Assembly: GCA_027627225.1 (NCBI GenBank)
Contig: CM051034.1
Location: forward strand, 19,886,480 to 19,950,479
Length of the DNA: 64,000 bases
Origin: Congeria kusceri
Taxonomy: Eukaryota > Mollusca > Bivalvia > Myida > Dreissenidae
Direction: 5' to 3'
Under the pieces are notes generated by a model. That model worked only from the letters and a program-made list of their open reading frames with translations. It was not told the origin of the DNA and did not search any database. A program made the position numbers and the translations under genes. Below, in pieces: positions 22,988-34,749 of the stretch (position 1 is the stretch's first letter; every line of letters starts with the position of its first letter).

Positions 22988-23689
22988 CATCAAAACCCCG
23001 CTTTATGACCACCGCGATTTTACGACCACCCCGCTAAAGCGGACACTTTTTAAAAGACCCGATTGTTTCCCTATATATTTAAATGGCCGCAAACCCCGAT
23101 TATACGGACACCCCGCTGTTCCGTATTACGACCACTAATCCCAGACCGAACATACCAATTAATGCTGAAAATAACCCCGTTATTGCGACCAGCGTCATTT
23201 GGTTGTTGACACTTAACATCATCCATAAACAACATATGCCGTGGAGATAACATACTGCTTTGCGGTATAGAAGGAGCGTGTGAAGAACAATGTTACAAAT
23301 GTTTTGATAAGGGATTAGCACATCGACTGTGTTTCAGATTACGTTAATTGACACTAGCTGACAGCGGGTAGCACTGATGAATGCTGATCCTTAAATTGGC
23401 TTAGTTAATCAAGTTTTATTTATTTTCTTACTTAATGTAAAGTTCATACATGTATCCATAACTATAAGTAACATAATCTCTATTCAATAAAACATATTAT
23501 TGAAAACAAATATGAAATTTTCGTTATCTATTGATTATTCATTATTTTCATGAAAAAAAACAATTAAATTACACAGAAGTATGCATGTACTGACTCGGTG
23601 ATCTGCCGGACCTCGATAATACGACCACCCCGCTATTAAGACCACTTTTATTAAGACCCCCAAGTGTTCCTATTAGCGGGGTTTTACTG
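22988..23689 (-). mobile_element. pogo/Tigger-like MITE inside the unit C TM exon
   Basis: A 702-bp element flanked by TA duplications (22986-22987, 23690-23691). Termini are CATCAAAACCCCGC and, on the other strand, CAGTAAAACCCCGC, with subterminal CGACCACCCCGCT motifs repeated. TIRs starting CAGT and TA targets are typical of pogo/Tigger elements. The second copy at 40751-41434 is in the opposite orientation. It is non-coding. Confidence 0.8.
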
Positions 23690-24810
23690 TAGATGAATGC
23701 ACCAATGGCCAATAGTATGACAAATATGCCTACGCCAACACCTATGCCAGTGCCTATTATGGAATCTGAAACGAGAAACATCTGAGGGGACTTATATACA
23801 CTCGCAATGATATACAAGCTTCTATTGGAATATTGCTTTGAACATGTGTATTGCTGTCCAAATACCTGATTTCTAACAGTTATTGTCAAGTTTATTATAC
23901 AGTGAATTTTTACTATAAAGATAATATAGAAGATAACATAAATATGACAAAATTTACTGTTAAGTTTATACTACATTGCACTTTGGCAAGAAAGATAATA
24001 TCAATAAAACGAAACAGTATTACTATCAAGTTTATACTACATAGCCATTTAACTAGAATAATTACCAGTATAACATAAATAGTAAACCTTATTGTTATGT
24101 TTATACTACACTTCACTTCTTTAAAGACAACAAAATATGATAAACCTCCACCGGAAACCAAAATAAACGTTTCACATTGTACAATATTATGGGTTACATT
24201 GTAGTTCACAATATATTGAATATACACTACAAGTACATTGTACGTGTGTATATGGGACGAGGGTTAATTTTGATATGGAATTTACCAGTAGATGGTCAAG
24301 GGTTGAGTTGACCAATTATGTGTTTATATTTCAGTGGTAAATAATAGCACTGGCACATGGTTGCATAATCCAGTCAATTTACTTCAAATCCTAGACAAAC
24401 AACCTTAGAAAACAGAAAGGCGGAGCGATATGTGTTTTTGCAACTGGTCAATTGATCTTCCAGTTTTCACCACTAATTCTGTAAGCACTTTATGAGATAA
24501 TGTTCGATAATTATTTTAATTCTTTACTTCAGCATCAAAAACCATTACAACACGGTTATTTGTGAATCTTTATTAGGTGAACGGTGAATAGATGATAACC
24601 GTGTCAAATGACTGAAAAACCACTTGGTTAATTCAAATGCGATTTGGAGGTTATTGCGGTGTATAGTTGATACTCGGTGAACCATGACCTATGTAATGAC
24701 GTTATCAGTCATAGTTAGAATATATTAAGCAAACGCTTATTGATTAAGAAGCGCAGCGAAGCGAGACCCTTCTCCGCAAATAATATTCAACTTAATGTGT
24801 TCTAACGTAC

Positions 24811-25050
24811 TTATAATATAACCTACATTTTGGTTGGTCGTGCGCATGTACGTCATTGAAACATTTGAATAGTAGACATACATATATGATAATGTTTACC
24901 ACATATTATTCTGAAAAGGAGATGTTCAAAATAACCAATTAAAGGCCAGAAATAATATCCTTCAAGATCATGCACGTAATTATTAAGTGCATCACTTAAT
25001 GGGTGCAATCCAGCCATTTCATTGGATCAAAATGTAGGTTATATTCTAAT
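24811..25050. repeat. Inverted-repeat segment
   Basis: TATAATATAACCTACATTTTG at its left and AAAATGTAGGTTATATTCTA at its right form an inverted pair about 240 bp apart. It is probably a small MITE between exons of unit C; no target duplication was identified. Confidence 0.45.
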
Positions 25051-26119
25051 GCTGACTAGTCCCTACAATTCAACAATCATTTCAGTGAATAATATCTTGT
25101 CATGTGCGGTTACACAATTTTGAGTTAGAGGGTGCGGAAAATTCAGTACCTACCGACCTATACAATATGACAATAACATTAAGCGATGTTATTGTGTAGC
25201 TTTTTGTAAGAGATTCTAGGCGTGTGCAACATAACATAACAAACAGTGCTGATAAGCGTACATATATAATACTTGTATTTCGCTTAAAGACAATGTTTAA
25301 GCAATTGTGAGGTTTATAATCGAATCTTAGACAATTTATCCAGTCTGGTGAATCAAAACTTTTCTCAGCTCTACCTTTCTTTTCTGAACCTGTCGGTGAT
25401 GAAAATGTCGACATCGGAATTGTCATTGATCCGTTTGCAGTTGTCCCTAATGTTGTGGTAGATTGAGCCACTGGTGAAACAATAGTCGTGGAACGTTTTG
25501 TTGAATATGTTGTTTTGCACTCTAGAAAATTAAACATGTAAAGAATGATGGTATGAGTAATCATGAAACTGTCCGTTTCTATACGCATTTGTTGCAATAA
25601 CACTTATGTAATAATTCTAGATCTCGCTTTATTTCAATGTTCTGGATGAACATACCGTCTCATTTTATAATAATTAATAAAAGAGGATATTAGTTATTTA
25701 AAGCGGTACGGTATTACCTGAAAGCTCACTTCCAATATAATTTCCTGCAAATGAAAGATGCAGACGTTGAAAGGTGCCACAGTGTTTCTTAAAATAAATA
25801 CATGTGGGTTATACATCATAACAGGTCTGTCAATGAAAAGCTTAATTGCATTGGAATGGGTTTAACGGTGTGGCTCAAACATATTTATTTTTTTTAAACA
25901 TTTTTGTTTAAATGTTATCCTTAAAGACTGTTGACCAAACGTAATAACCAGTCGATTATAATGTGTTATAGTCACAAACAAACTAACAAACAAATAAATA
26001 AGATCGTGGTTGTACAGAAAGGTAATCAGATCCTCGTTGGCATGCCAGGAAGAAGTGCATAATTATACAACCCTTACTCTATCAGTAGCTGTGAAACTCC
26101 CATTATTTTAACACTTTAA

Positions 26120-26500
26120 TGTCCTTAATTAAAGGTAAGCGACAAGTTGGCTTACCAATGAGAACAAACCAATGAAAAAATAACACAAGCACACAATCAG
26201 GATAAATTAGTACAACTGTTGCAACCAAAACAAAGTCACTGCGTATAAACAGGGATTAAAAAAATTAGTTTAGTTTAAACATATATAGTTCCGCTCGATT
26301 ATGCCGTAAGCTTAGTGAAACACTTCCGAGTCCGTCTCTAGTGTAGAACCAGCATTTAGTGTCTTTGAACGACACCATTGATCGCACCCTGAATAGTGCT
26401 CGAATGCACGAACTCCCGAACGCAAAGCGAACATAGCCAGTTCACCACTGCGACTTGTTTACAGAGAGAGAAATACATGTATGTGTTCCAATTTTTTTAT
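26120..26500. repeat. Dispersed repeat R, copy 2
   Basis: See 20595-20990. Within unit C, between candidate exons. Confidence 0.65.
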
Positions 26501-26729
26501 AAAATTGAAACTCAATACAATTAACATACAATGTTAAATAACAAATGTTTATAAAGGAAGTGATTGGCATTTTAAATAAAATTTATATGTACGGGTATAT
26601 ACTCACTAACATCACACAAGGAATACCATGGAGTGCTGCAGGCAGTTACAAAGTTAAAGGAGCTGTTAATAGCCAACATTCCACATTTATCGACAGTCTT
26701 CTGATTAACTGTGTGACCTACTCAACACA

Positions 26730-26905
26730 GAAATAATGAAACTCCAGAGACATCACCAGGGGAGAAACCCTAATTACCATCCGCTGGTCCTTTATTTGAG
26801 GCCAAGTGACCAATTGCCTATAAAATACAGGACAATACATACAACACAACACAAAACAAAACAAAATATTTAAACTAGGGTCACCGCCTTGGAACGGTCG
26901 ATGCA
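26730..26905. repeat. Dispersed repeat S, copy 1
   Basis: AATAATGAAACTCCAGAGAC, CCTTTATTTGAGGCCAAGTG and CAATTGCCTATAAAATACAG are shared with 53685-53835, in the same orientation. Confidence 0.7.
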
Positions 26906-29639
26906 AAGCATTGGGGAGTTAAACCGGTTTAAAGGCATGCCGAACCTCACACTTAGCCCAGAATTAATCACAATACACGCACTTGTAAATTAACTTAACC
27001 TCATAGCATTGCAATTGAACTTTATAGCAATAAAAGAGGTTATTAATTCAAATGAATACAATTTAATTGCTCAACGATTTAATGTTCACCAGAGCAACAG
27101 AATTGCAACTTTCTGAGGCACGATGAAATGAAGTAAATACAATAAAATGATCATTACAAACATTAGCAGCTACTATTCAAGTATGATTAATTTATGAACA
27201 TAAATAAAATAGATGTGTAGCATTGATATAAAAAAAAATTTATTTTACGCTATTAACTTAAGCAAACGCTAACTAATTCATTGCATTTACAAGCAGAATA
27301 CAAGCAGCATTTAATATTGGCATTTTACACAAACCTGTTTCACGTACAGTATATAGGTATATGTTGTTAAATAATAAAGAATGTATCCGTGAATCCGCAA
27401 ACATCGAACCAAATATTCAAAGGGTTAGCGAAAGATGTTCGCAAAGCATTTCATACCTAAAACCATTCCCCACGGTGACTCTGCTACAAACAACCAGTTT
27501 GTTTTTCATTAATATTTCAGATATGCTCTGTTCAATGAAGATACATCTGATGATATTTCATTAACTACTGATACGAACTACCTGCAACTGTTTTATTCTG
27601 GTAGCCATATGCCATTCTAAGCCAATATTCTCCAGCAGGTAATGGAATCTGTGATGGAACGCCTGGGTGTGAATCTGTACATGTGGTCGCTTCTTGCCAT
27701 GTTCCATTCTTTACACACTGATCAGCTAGGTAGTGTAAATGACACTATAATGACACTCGTAAAAGGCTATGCTTTAAATGTATTTGTATGAGGTCTGTAA
27801 CAACTGTACCCTGGATTTAAGGAGGCAATACAATTTAAAACAAACCACCATTAGATATTTAAATTAACGTGACAATAATAAGTTCATACAATAAGGCCCT
27901 ATGATATATATCGTAAGTCAATTATAATTTGGTGAAACTCATCATTAAACTGTCTTTATTCTATGTTTAATCGTATACTGACGCCAATATGTATTGATGT
28001 AAGATAACATATTTGCTATTGTCACTGGGTGAGAAAATTGGGCATCCACTTCGAAACCAGGTCAATTAAACTGAAATGTGTGTGTATTTAAACCCAAAAT
28101 GTGACGCAGTTCCAGTAGAATAACATGTGCAGCTCGATAAAATATGTCGCAATTCTTACATAAAGAGTTGCCGTGACAGCAAATGTAATTCTTTTATGTC
28201 TGGCAGTTTCCAAACATTGTCTGACCATGCTGATTGTGTTTGTCCAATGATGTGTACCCACACTCGGCCGGATATGCTGAAAACGTTAGAGAGATTTAAC
28301 TAAATAATTAAAATATCATACAGCTTAACATGTTTCAAAGAGAAATATGCATTCGGAAATTGGTTCATCAGAGAACAAACGATAAACAAGAGCACCGCCT
28401 ACAGGTGCTGGACGCTCGACTATCTCGTATTCGATTTTAGTCTGACTTTTGTGTATAGAATGGGTTCATCACAGTGATGAAATATGTTGATTTCAAATTC
28501 CAATACCTCTTATAGATATTGAGAATTTTACCTAAAGCTAAACTTCTAAGTTGAAAAAGGGCAATAACTCCACCAAAATGTTTGATATATTTACCTCATT
28601 TTGTTTACCGAATGGGTTCATAACTGCGATAAAGTATTTTGAGTTTCAAGACAATATCTCTTATAGATGGATTACCCTTTTGATATTGAACAAGTATTGA
28701 AAGTTTCAAATGGATACCTTTGATACTTTTAGAGAAATGGACTCTAACATGAAAACTTTTTTAAAAAAACTTAACAAAAAAACTTAACTAACACAGATGC
28801 TGAGGCAGGCGCCAACGCAGAAAGCAGAGCGACGACAATAGCTTCTTCGAAAAGTCGAGCTAAAGATGTTGAAATATCCTGTATGACGATGCGTGTTCTA
28901 TGTTCGTGAACAATGCAACAATCCATCTTATTAGTTGTAACAATCCTGGTGGCAAAGTCGGCGGTCCAAAATGATGCATTCAAATTCAATCCAGTTTGCA
29001 ACAATAGTCGTGTAGCTGCTTCATCTGCTGGAGTGCCGTTTAGACTGAGGCAATGTTGCATGGCGGATATCCACCCCATTGGTTTAAAGTTACACATGAT
29101 TCGAGCTGTAAACGTGGATTATGTTTGAATTGTCTATAGAGTAAGATAATATTCTAATTTAAAGTGAAAATGGCTGGCACGTTTTGTGTTTGAATACTAA
29201 CGAATAGCGAATGTTGGAGTACGAAATACATGTATTAAAATGCTGGAATGTTATCTCTATGCGTCACGTTAAGAAACTAATCCATGAATATTCACATTGG
29301 CTAATCGTAAGACACATTCATTTATCAATCGCATCGACCTACCAGTAGTGGTGTACCTCCCTTGGCAAATTTATATAGATGTACAGTATAACCATACATT
29401 TGTTTACAGAAAACACATGATAAAATTCAACAAAAAATATAATTTAACGACAACGACGCACACATTATGGCACCTTTTTCATCATACTTATGGTAAACAA
29501 TTTTGGAGTCATTTATGACGTCATTTTTATGGCGTCGGAATAGATTAACGTGACTTTTCAGCTTATCATGCTCGCGCGATTTATTTATTTATCGTCCAAA
29601 AGCATAAAATAAAATAATGCTGATTTAGTTCGATAATCT

Positions 29640-29740
29640 AGAAGTTCACTCGTCGTCATAGCAAATTATATTTTCACTCATGGCTTCGCAACGAGTGAAA
29701 ATATTTTTTTCTTTAACCACTCGTGAAATAAAATTCGATC
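29640..29740. repeat. Short inverted repeat with CACTCGTxxC core
   Basis: ATTTTCACTC and GAGTGAAAAT face each other around GGCTTCGCAAC, giving a small hairpin near the unit C first exon. Confidence 0.45.
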
Positions 29741-29849
29741 ATTAACCGAAATCAACAAATATCCTCTATATCATCACTTACCATTGATATGAATCGCTGA
29801 TCCTGTGATCAGTAGCATATGGAGAAACGATAAATCCATTGTCTTTGCC

Positions 29850-31790
29850 ACGTGCAGCTTCATAAATATTTCAATATCAGAACGAAACGTTACACAAAAC
29901 AAGGCGGACGTTTATTATCCAACCCATTACCCCCGTTTATCAATTTAGTAGTCATTTATCGGTACAAAAGATAACTTTGTCAAAACTTTAACGGTTGTAA
30001 GCGTAATTGGGCGCTTTCTGGAGTCAATACGATCATGTTCATGAACATTATTGTTTGGAGTTAGAGAAGTTTAAACGCGCGCTAATCGAGCGATTTATTT
30101 ATAAATATATGTTTTCGGAACAGAGTATTTTGAAACAGAGTATTTCGAAAACAAATGTTAAGTGTATGAAGTGTACATCAAATCAAATTCTTTTCGGGAG
30201 AATGCGGCTTTGATCACAATGATTCAGCAATGAAATGAAGGACAAAGACAAGCCAATGTTTTAAACAAAATATAAACAACAAGTCTTTATAACAAGGCAT
30301 TAATATTGTTATATATAACATAATTCAAGTCAGAAATTACATCTATACAATGCATCTAGATCTAAATCAATAACAAATGACGAAGCACGAGTTATAGAAT
30401 AAACATTTAATGTTGATGTTGACAATTACATAAACATAGGTAAAATGAAAGTTCTGAACCAGATGTTTTTAACTTCTGAACCATTTTTTAACACCAAATA
30501 GCAAACTGCATATTCTGAAATTTAGTAATTTACTGTTTTCTTGCAAAGAAATAATCTAAACAGGAAATTAAATACAAATCTGTCAAATGTCAAATTAAGG
30601 TGGCAAAAACTTCCTAATGTTGCAGCATTTAAAATTGTACTTCGAAAGACAGACATTAACAGTCCATAGACGTTAGTATAGGAAACTGGAAATACATGGT
30701 CATTTTTCGTTTCTTTGTTTTATCAAAATTCTCATTATTAAGTAATTTATTTATACTTTTTTTATTGTATACGCCTCTGTATTGCTCATTTCTCTAACAT
30801 AATAACATTAAATTGCTAAGTTGTACCACTTTTTTTGTAGGCACAGACCCTTTAAATAAGAATTAACTTATTAGTCATTTAGCCTCGGTCGACAGTGTTT
30901 GTCACGGGTTGACGAGACGCACTGTCACCCTCAAGGAAGTTAATATTTATTTTATTATACCGAACAATCCCGTATCATTTGTGTACCGTGCGACATAGCG
31001 GTAGCGGGCGACATATCAAATTGTTGCCCGCTGCAGTTTATATGCATTATATAGAGAAATAATCAAGTGAGGTATAATAAATTCATTTATCTTCAATATA
31101 ACAAACCAAATCAACCTTATACATTCGTGTATGATATAACAGTGCAAGGTAGATACACTGATTACATAGGAGTACATGAGAGCTATAAATGTACAAAAAA
31201 GAAACTATATACAATTATCATATGTCTATTTAAAAAGGAAGAAAAGTTCAGATGGTTAGTTAATTTTCAAAAGTGCCATTATCAATTATTTAATTTGGAC
31301 TGCATATTGAACATTCCCAATAGATGTATTGGTCAAAGACATATAGGTAAGTGTTGTTCAATGTTTTCAGTGTGCTTCCACATAGTAATATGAAAAATTG
31401 TACACCGGTTTATGCACTAAAGTCCATGCAAAGGTAAATAATATATTTTTAAAGGCCGACAATTAACCGAACACCGTATTACATACGTATTAAATAGTTT
31501 TACATAATACCAACGTTGACTCATATTATATACCTAAAATGCCAAAATATTATATACAAATTAGTCACAATACAAACATAACATGGCAGTAACAAGAATA
31601 ACAAACTATAACAATACGCATTCACTATCACAGCCTCAAAATGCACCATACATTTCAAACAATATCAATATTTCTTTCTTGATTAGCGATGCTTTGAACA
31701 GAGCGCTAACAGCCACAGTTTTGAAGGCATCAGATTGATTTTACCACTTGTTCTACTGTTTCTGTCCCTAACTTTCATACAAGTTGATAC
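29850..31790. other. Upstream flank of unit C, unassigned
   Basis: 29.85-29.95 kb resembles the sequence upstream of the unit B start (GCAGCTT...AATA.TTCAA...AAAAC.AAA), so it is probably the shared promoter region. The rest is AT-rich. A GTTTGTCACGGGTTGACGAG segment near 30.9 kb is mildly palindromic. No exon is supported. Confidence 0.4.
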
Positions 31791-31796
31791 TGTTTC

Positions 31797-32473
31797 ATTT
31801 TTACTCAAATATTGCCTTCATGAACACTAGAATACACTATTATAATGATTATGATAATGATCACATAATGTTATTAATGTTATTTTTACTCAAATATTGC
31901 CTTAATGGACACTAGAATACACTATTATAATGATTATGATCACATAATGTTATTAATGTTATTTTTACTCAAATATTGCCTTAATGGACACTAGAATACA
32001 CTATTATAATGATTATGATAATGATCACATAATGTTATTAATGTTATTTTTACTCAAATATTGCCTTAATGGACACTAGAATACACTATTATAATGATTA
32101 TGATAATGATCACATAATGTTATTAATGTTATTTTTACTCAAATATTGCCTTAATGGACACTAGAATACACTATTATAATGATTATGATAATGATCACAT
32201 AATGTTATTAATGTTATTTTTACTCAAATATTGCCTTAATGGACACTAGAATACACTATTATAATGATTATGATAATGATCACATAATGTTATTAATGTT
32301 ATTTTTACTCAAATATTGCCTTAATGGACACTAGAATACACTATTATAATGATTATGATAATGATCACATAATGTTATTAATGTTATTTTTACTCAAATA
32401 TTGCCTTAATGGACACTAGAATACACTATTATAATGATTATGATAATGATCACATAATGTTATTAATGTTATT
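31797..32473. repeat. 85-bp tandem repeat, eight copies
   Basis: Unit starts TTACTCAAATATTGCCTTAA at 31801, 31886, 31965, 32050, 32135, 32220, 32305 and 32390. All periods are 85 bp except the second copy (79 bp, loss of one GATAAT). The first copy differs at CTTCATGAAC. The copies are otherwise nearly identical, implying recent expansion or homogenisation. Confidence 0.95.
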
Positions 32474-32479
32474 GATAGG

Positions 32480-33190
32480 CTTATTTTTATCAGCCAGTAT
32501 ACTTTTTAAAGATTATTCATATATGTGAAGTAATTTGAAGACTATAATATGCTTGACGTCCTGTTGACTGTGGAATTCATGTAAAAAGTATTGGGCTACC
32601 AAACGATGTGTAACAGCCATTCATAGCACTTAATGTTTGAAATAATATGAAGGTTGCATTGACAGGGCTTGTATAAACATGGCCATTAAGAACATGGCCT
32701 AGTTGCTCAGAAAATTAATTCTAAATTTAGCAAACAACCTGATTACATCTGAAGTAAAACATACTAATAATCATATACTCAAAAATATATATTTTATAAA
32801 TTTAGGGGAAACCAAACATTCACACTATTGAAGTTCTAAGATCAAAACAATTGTTCACTTATACTGTTTCTCTGCGAACACAAATGTTATGTATTAACCA
32901 CATGACGTTTTTACCTAACATATCAATAGATGACTGCAATACTACCATGTTTGAAAACTCTTGTACAAAATGTAACGGGTGAATGTAGTTTTGCACAGGT
33001 CCATTAATACATGTATGTATCTGCAATGTTATTTCTTGTTTTTATTTAATTGTAATTAATTTTTATCATATAGTCGTACTTAATTTTTGTTATCATATAG
33101 TCAATCTTTTAGAATGTTTGACCATATAAATACAATCCATCAGTTCCCATATGAATTGGTAAAGAAAAATCTAGACTGAAATAGACGGGT
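32480..33190. other. Unassigned AT-rich stretch
   Basis: No coding or repeat structure that I can support. Confidence 0.4.
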
Positions 33191-33218
33191 GCTGCAAACA
33201 TGCTCCTTTTAAGCTTCC

Positions 33219-33455
33219 CCATGCAAAGTCCTCATGCGAAGTCCCCATGCAAAGTCCTCATGCAAAGTCCCCATGCAAAGTCCTCTTGCAAAGTCCCCAT
33301 GCAAAGTCCTCTTGCAAAGTCCTCATGCATAGTCCCCATGCAAAGTCCCCATGCAAAGTCCCCATGCAAAGTCCTCATGCAAAGTCCCCATGCAAAGTCC
33401 TCGTGCAAAGTCCTCATGCAAAGTCCCCATGCAAAGTCCTCTTGCAAAGTCAACA
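33219..33455. repeat. 12-bp minisatellite
   Basis: About 19-20 units of ATGCAAAGTCCY with a few variants (TTGCAAAG, GTGCAAAG, ATGCGAAG, ATGCATAG). Because 12 is a multiple of three, several frames stay open on both strands; these ORFs are artefacts. ATGCAAAG is one base from the octamer ATGCAAAT bound by POU factors, which may be chance. Confidence 0.95.
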
Positions 33456-33459
33456 AAAG

Positions 33460-34485
33460 TGTTTAATATCTTTTTGATATTCATTTAGTGCTTGCAAATA
33501 TACAATAAAAAATGAAGAAACCAAATTCAAAAACCGTAACAATAAGCACGAACCCTATCACAAGCTGGGATTTAGCAAACTATTATATAATTTTAAAGCA
33601 CTGGTCCGGCTTGCACCCGGGTCCATATTGCAGAAATGTCTTAAGTTTGTCTTAAAATATCTTAACTTAAGTTTCAATTTTTATAACGTAATATTTTTAA
33701 AACTACATATAAGCTCGTGAAATCCTTTAAGGTTAAGTAAATATAGTAAATAATAAGTTGATTACAAACTTAGCACAATGGCATTTAAATACGAAACAAA
33801 AAGTTCATGTGAAATTATTATTTTAAGGTTAGGATAAGATTTTACTTAAAGGCGTAGTTGAAACCTTCTTTACTTGACCCCCCCCCCCCACCCCCCAAAA
33901 AAAATCTGTGGTATTGTATCCCGGTGTATTGGCACCCTGCTGCGGTCACATTGTGGACACAGTGTCGCGACCCTTATCAGCTGATATCAATACGCAGCTG
34001 AAGAGAAAATAGTACACTTAGCCATTGCTCAGTCAGCTGAGAGAAACGATTACAGATAATGGTGGACCAATACACAGAGTGGAATACCCCATGGAGAGGC
34101 CAGGCATTCCTTAAACTAGGCCTTTAAGGCATTTCTGGAATACGGTCCCTGGTCCTTTTTGAGCAGCACACTTTACACTTGTTGATCCTATGTCTGTCCC
34201 TAAATAAGTCGAATTAAAATTCTTAAAATACCCTGCATACAACATGAAAATACCCTGCATACAAGACAACTATGATAAAAACAAACTTACGTGTTTACAA
34301 TGTTATAGCATTCACATAAAATGAAATACCAGCCTTCAATCTTGCCATATTCTCTGATATACTGAGTAATGCCCAGTGTAGCATTATGTATACAGTTATC
34401 ACATGGCTGTTTGGAGAACAGTCAAAACTGTTGGCCCAAGGTGGAGGGATGACTGTTGGAACTGTTTCCCGAGGCCGCTAGACAT
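33460..34485. other. Unassigned DNA with poly-C tracts
   Basis: Contains a poly-C run at about 33881-33897 and two opposed stretches typical of decayed repeats (ATTGCAGAAATGTCTTAAG near 33.63 kb, GGCATTTCTGGAATACGGTC near 34.13 kb). No gene. Confidence 0.4.
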
Positions 34486-34488
34486 AAA

Positions 34489-34744
34489 ATGTGGCGCGTC
34501 GTGAGAAAACCGGTCTTAATGCATGTGCGTAAAGTGTCGTCCCGGATTAGCCTGTGCAGTCCACAGAGGCTAATCCGGGATGGCACTTTCCGCTTTTATG
34601 ATATTTTCTGTTTCAATGAAGTGTCTTCTAACCATAAATCCACTTTAGGCGGAAAGTGTTGTCCCGGATTAGCCTGTGCAGACTGCACAGGCTAATCCGG
34701 GAGGACACTTAACGCACATGCATTAAGTCCGGTTTTCAAATGTC
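34489..34744. mobile_element. Palindromic MITE (GGATTAGCCTGTGCAG family), copy 1
   Basis: Outer arms GGCGCGTCGTGAGAAAACCG...TCCGGTTTTC and inner arms GTCGTCCCGGATTAGCCTGT...ACAGGCTAATCCGGGA fold on themselves twice. Relatives are at 58792 and 63322. I recall this family as abundant in dreissenid bivalves; that is memory, not a search. Confidence 0.85.
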
Positions 34745-34749
34745 AATTA

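Larger units (their letters stand above)
22505..29839 (-). pseudogene. Unit C: lectin-like tyrosine-tail membrane protein gene, disrupted
   Basis: Minus-strand homologue of units A and B. Exon 1, 29839-29782 (58 bp as in B; MDLSFLHMLLITGSAIHIN, donor GTAAGTG). Exon from 29105: CNFKPMGWISAMQHC, NGTPADEA and ASFWTADFATRI, resembling the first half of a C-type lectin fold (WxxAxxxC...GxxAD); its donor is unclear. Candidate exons 28276-28160 (phase 0-0) and 27717-27582 (phase 0-1, CVKNGTWQEATTC). A 27-bp micro-exon 25744-25718 (GNYIGSELS, phase 1-1). Stalk 25521-25375 (147 bp, CKTTY start, NGS site, GSEKK end). TM exon 23765-22977, split by a 702-bp transposon. Tail 22810-22505 with VYDEI, then a frameshift giving a stop at 22645-22647; beyond it another frame reads VDVYEDMV and VVYVNG. 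Probably non-functional. Confidence 0.65.

Noticed and set aside
23569..23889. 106-codon ORF with a TM segment
   Set aside because: Chimera of the unit C TM exon and the inserted MITE; the part after IYSK is transposon sequence.
28913..29128. Plus-strand 71-codon ORF with a signal-like start (MQQSILLVVTILVAKSA)
   Set aside because: Opposite strand of the lectin-like exon of unit C; the minus strand has the acceptor, phase and paralogue in unit A.
31797..32473. Possible CRISPR array (regular repeats)
   Set aside because: Contiguous 85-bp tandem units with no unique spacers, in an animal genome.
33200..33477. Three overlapping ORFs of 74-88 codons on both strands
   Set aside because: Pure translation of the 12-bp minisatellite (repeating MQSPHAKS-type words); no independent coding signal.
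34456..34695. 79-codon ORF, and the mirror ORFs at 58849-59095
   Set aside because: Arise within the palindromic MITE; identical words occur at both loci.
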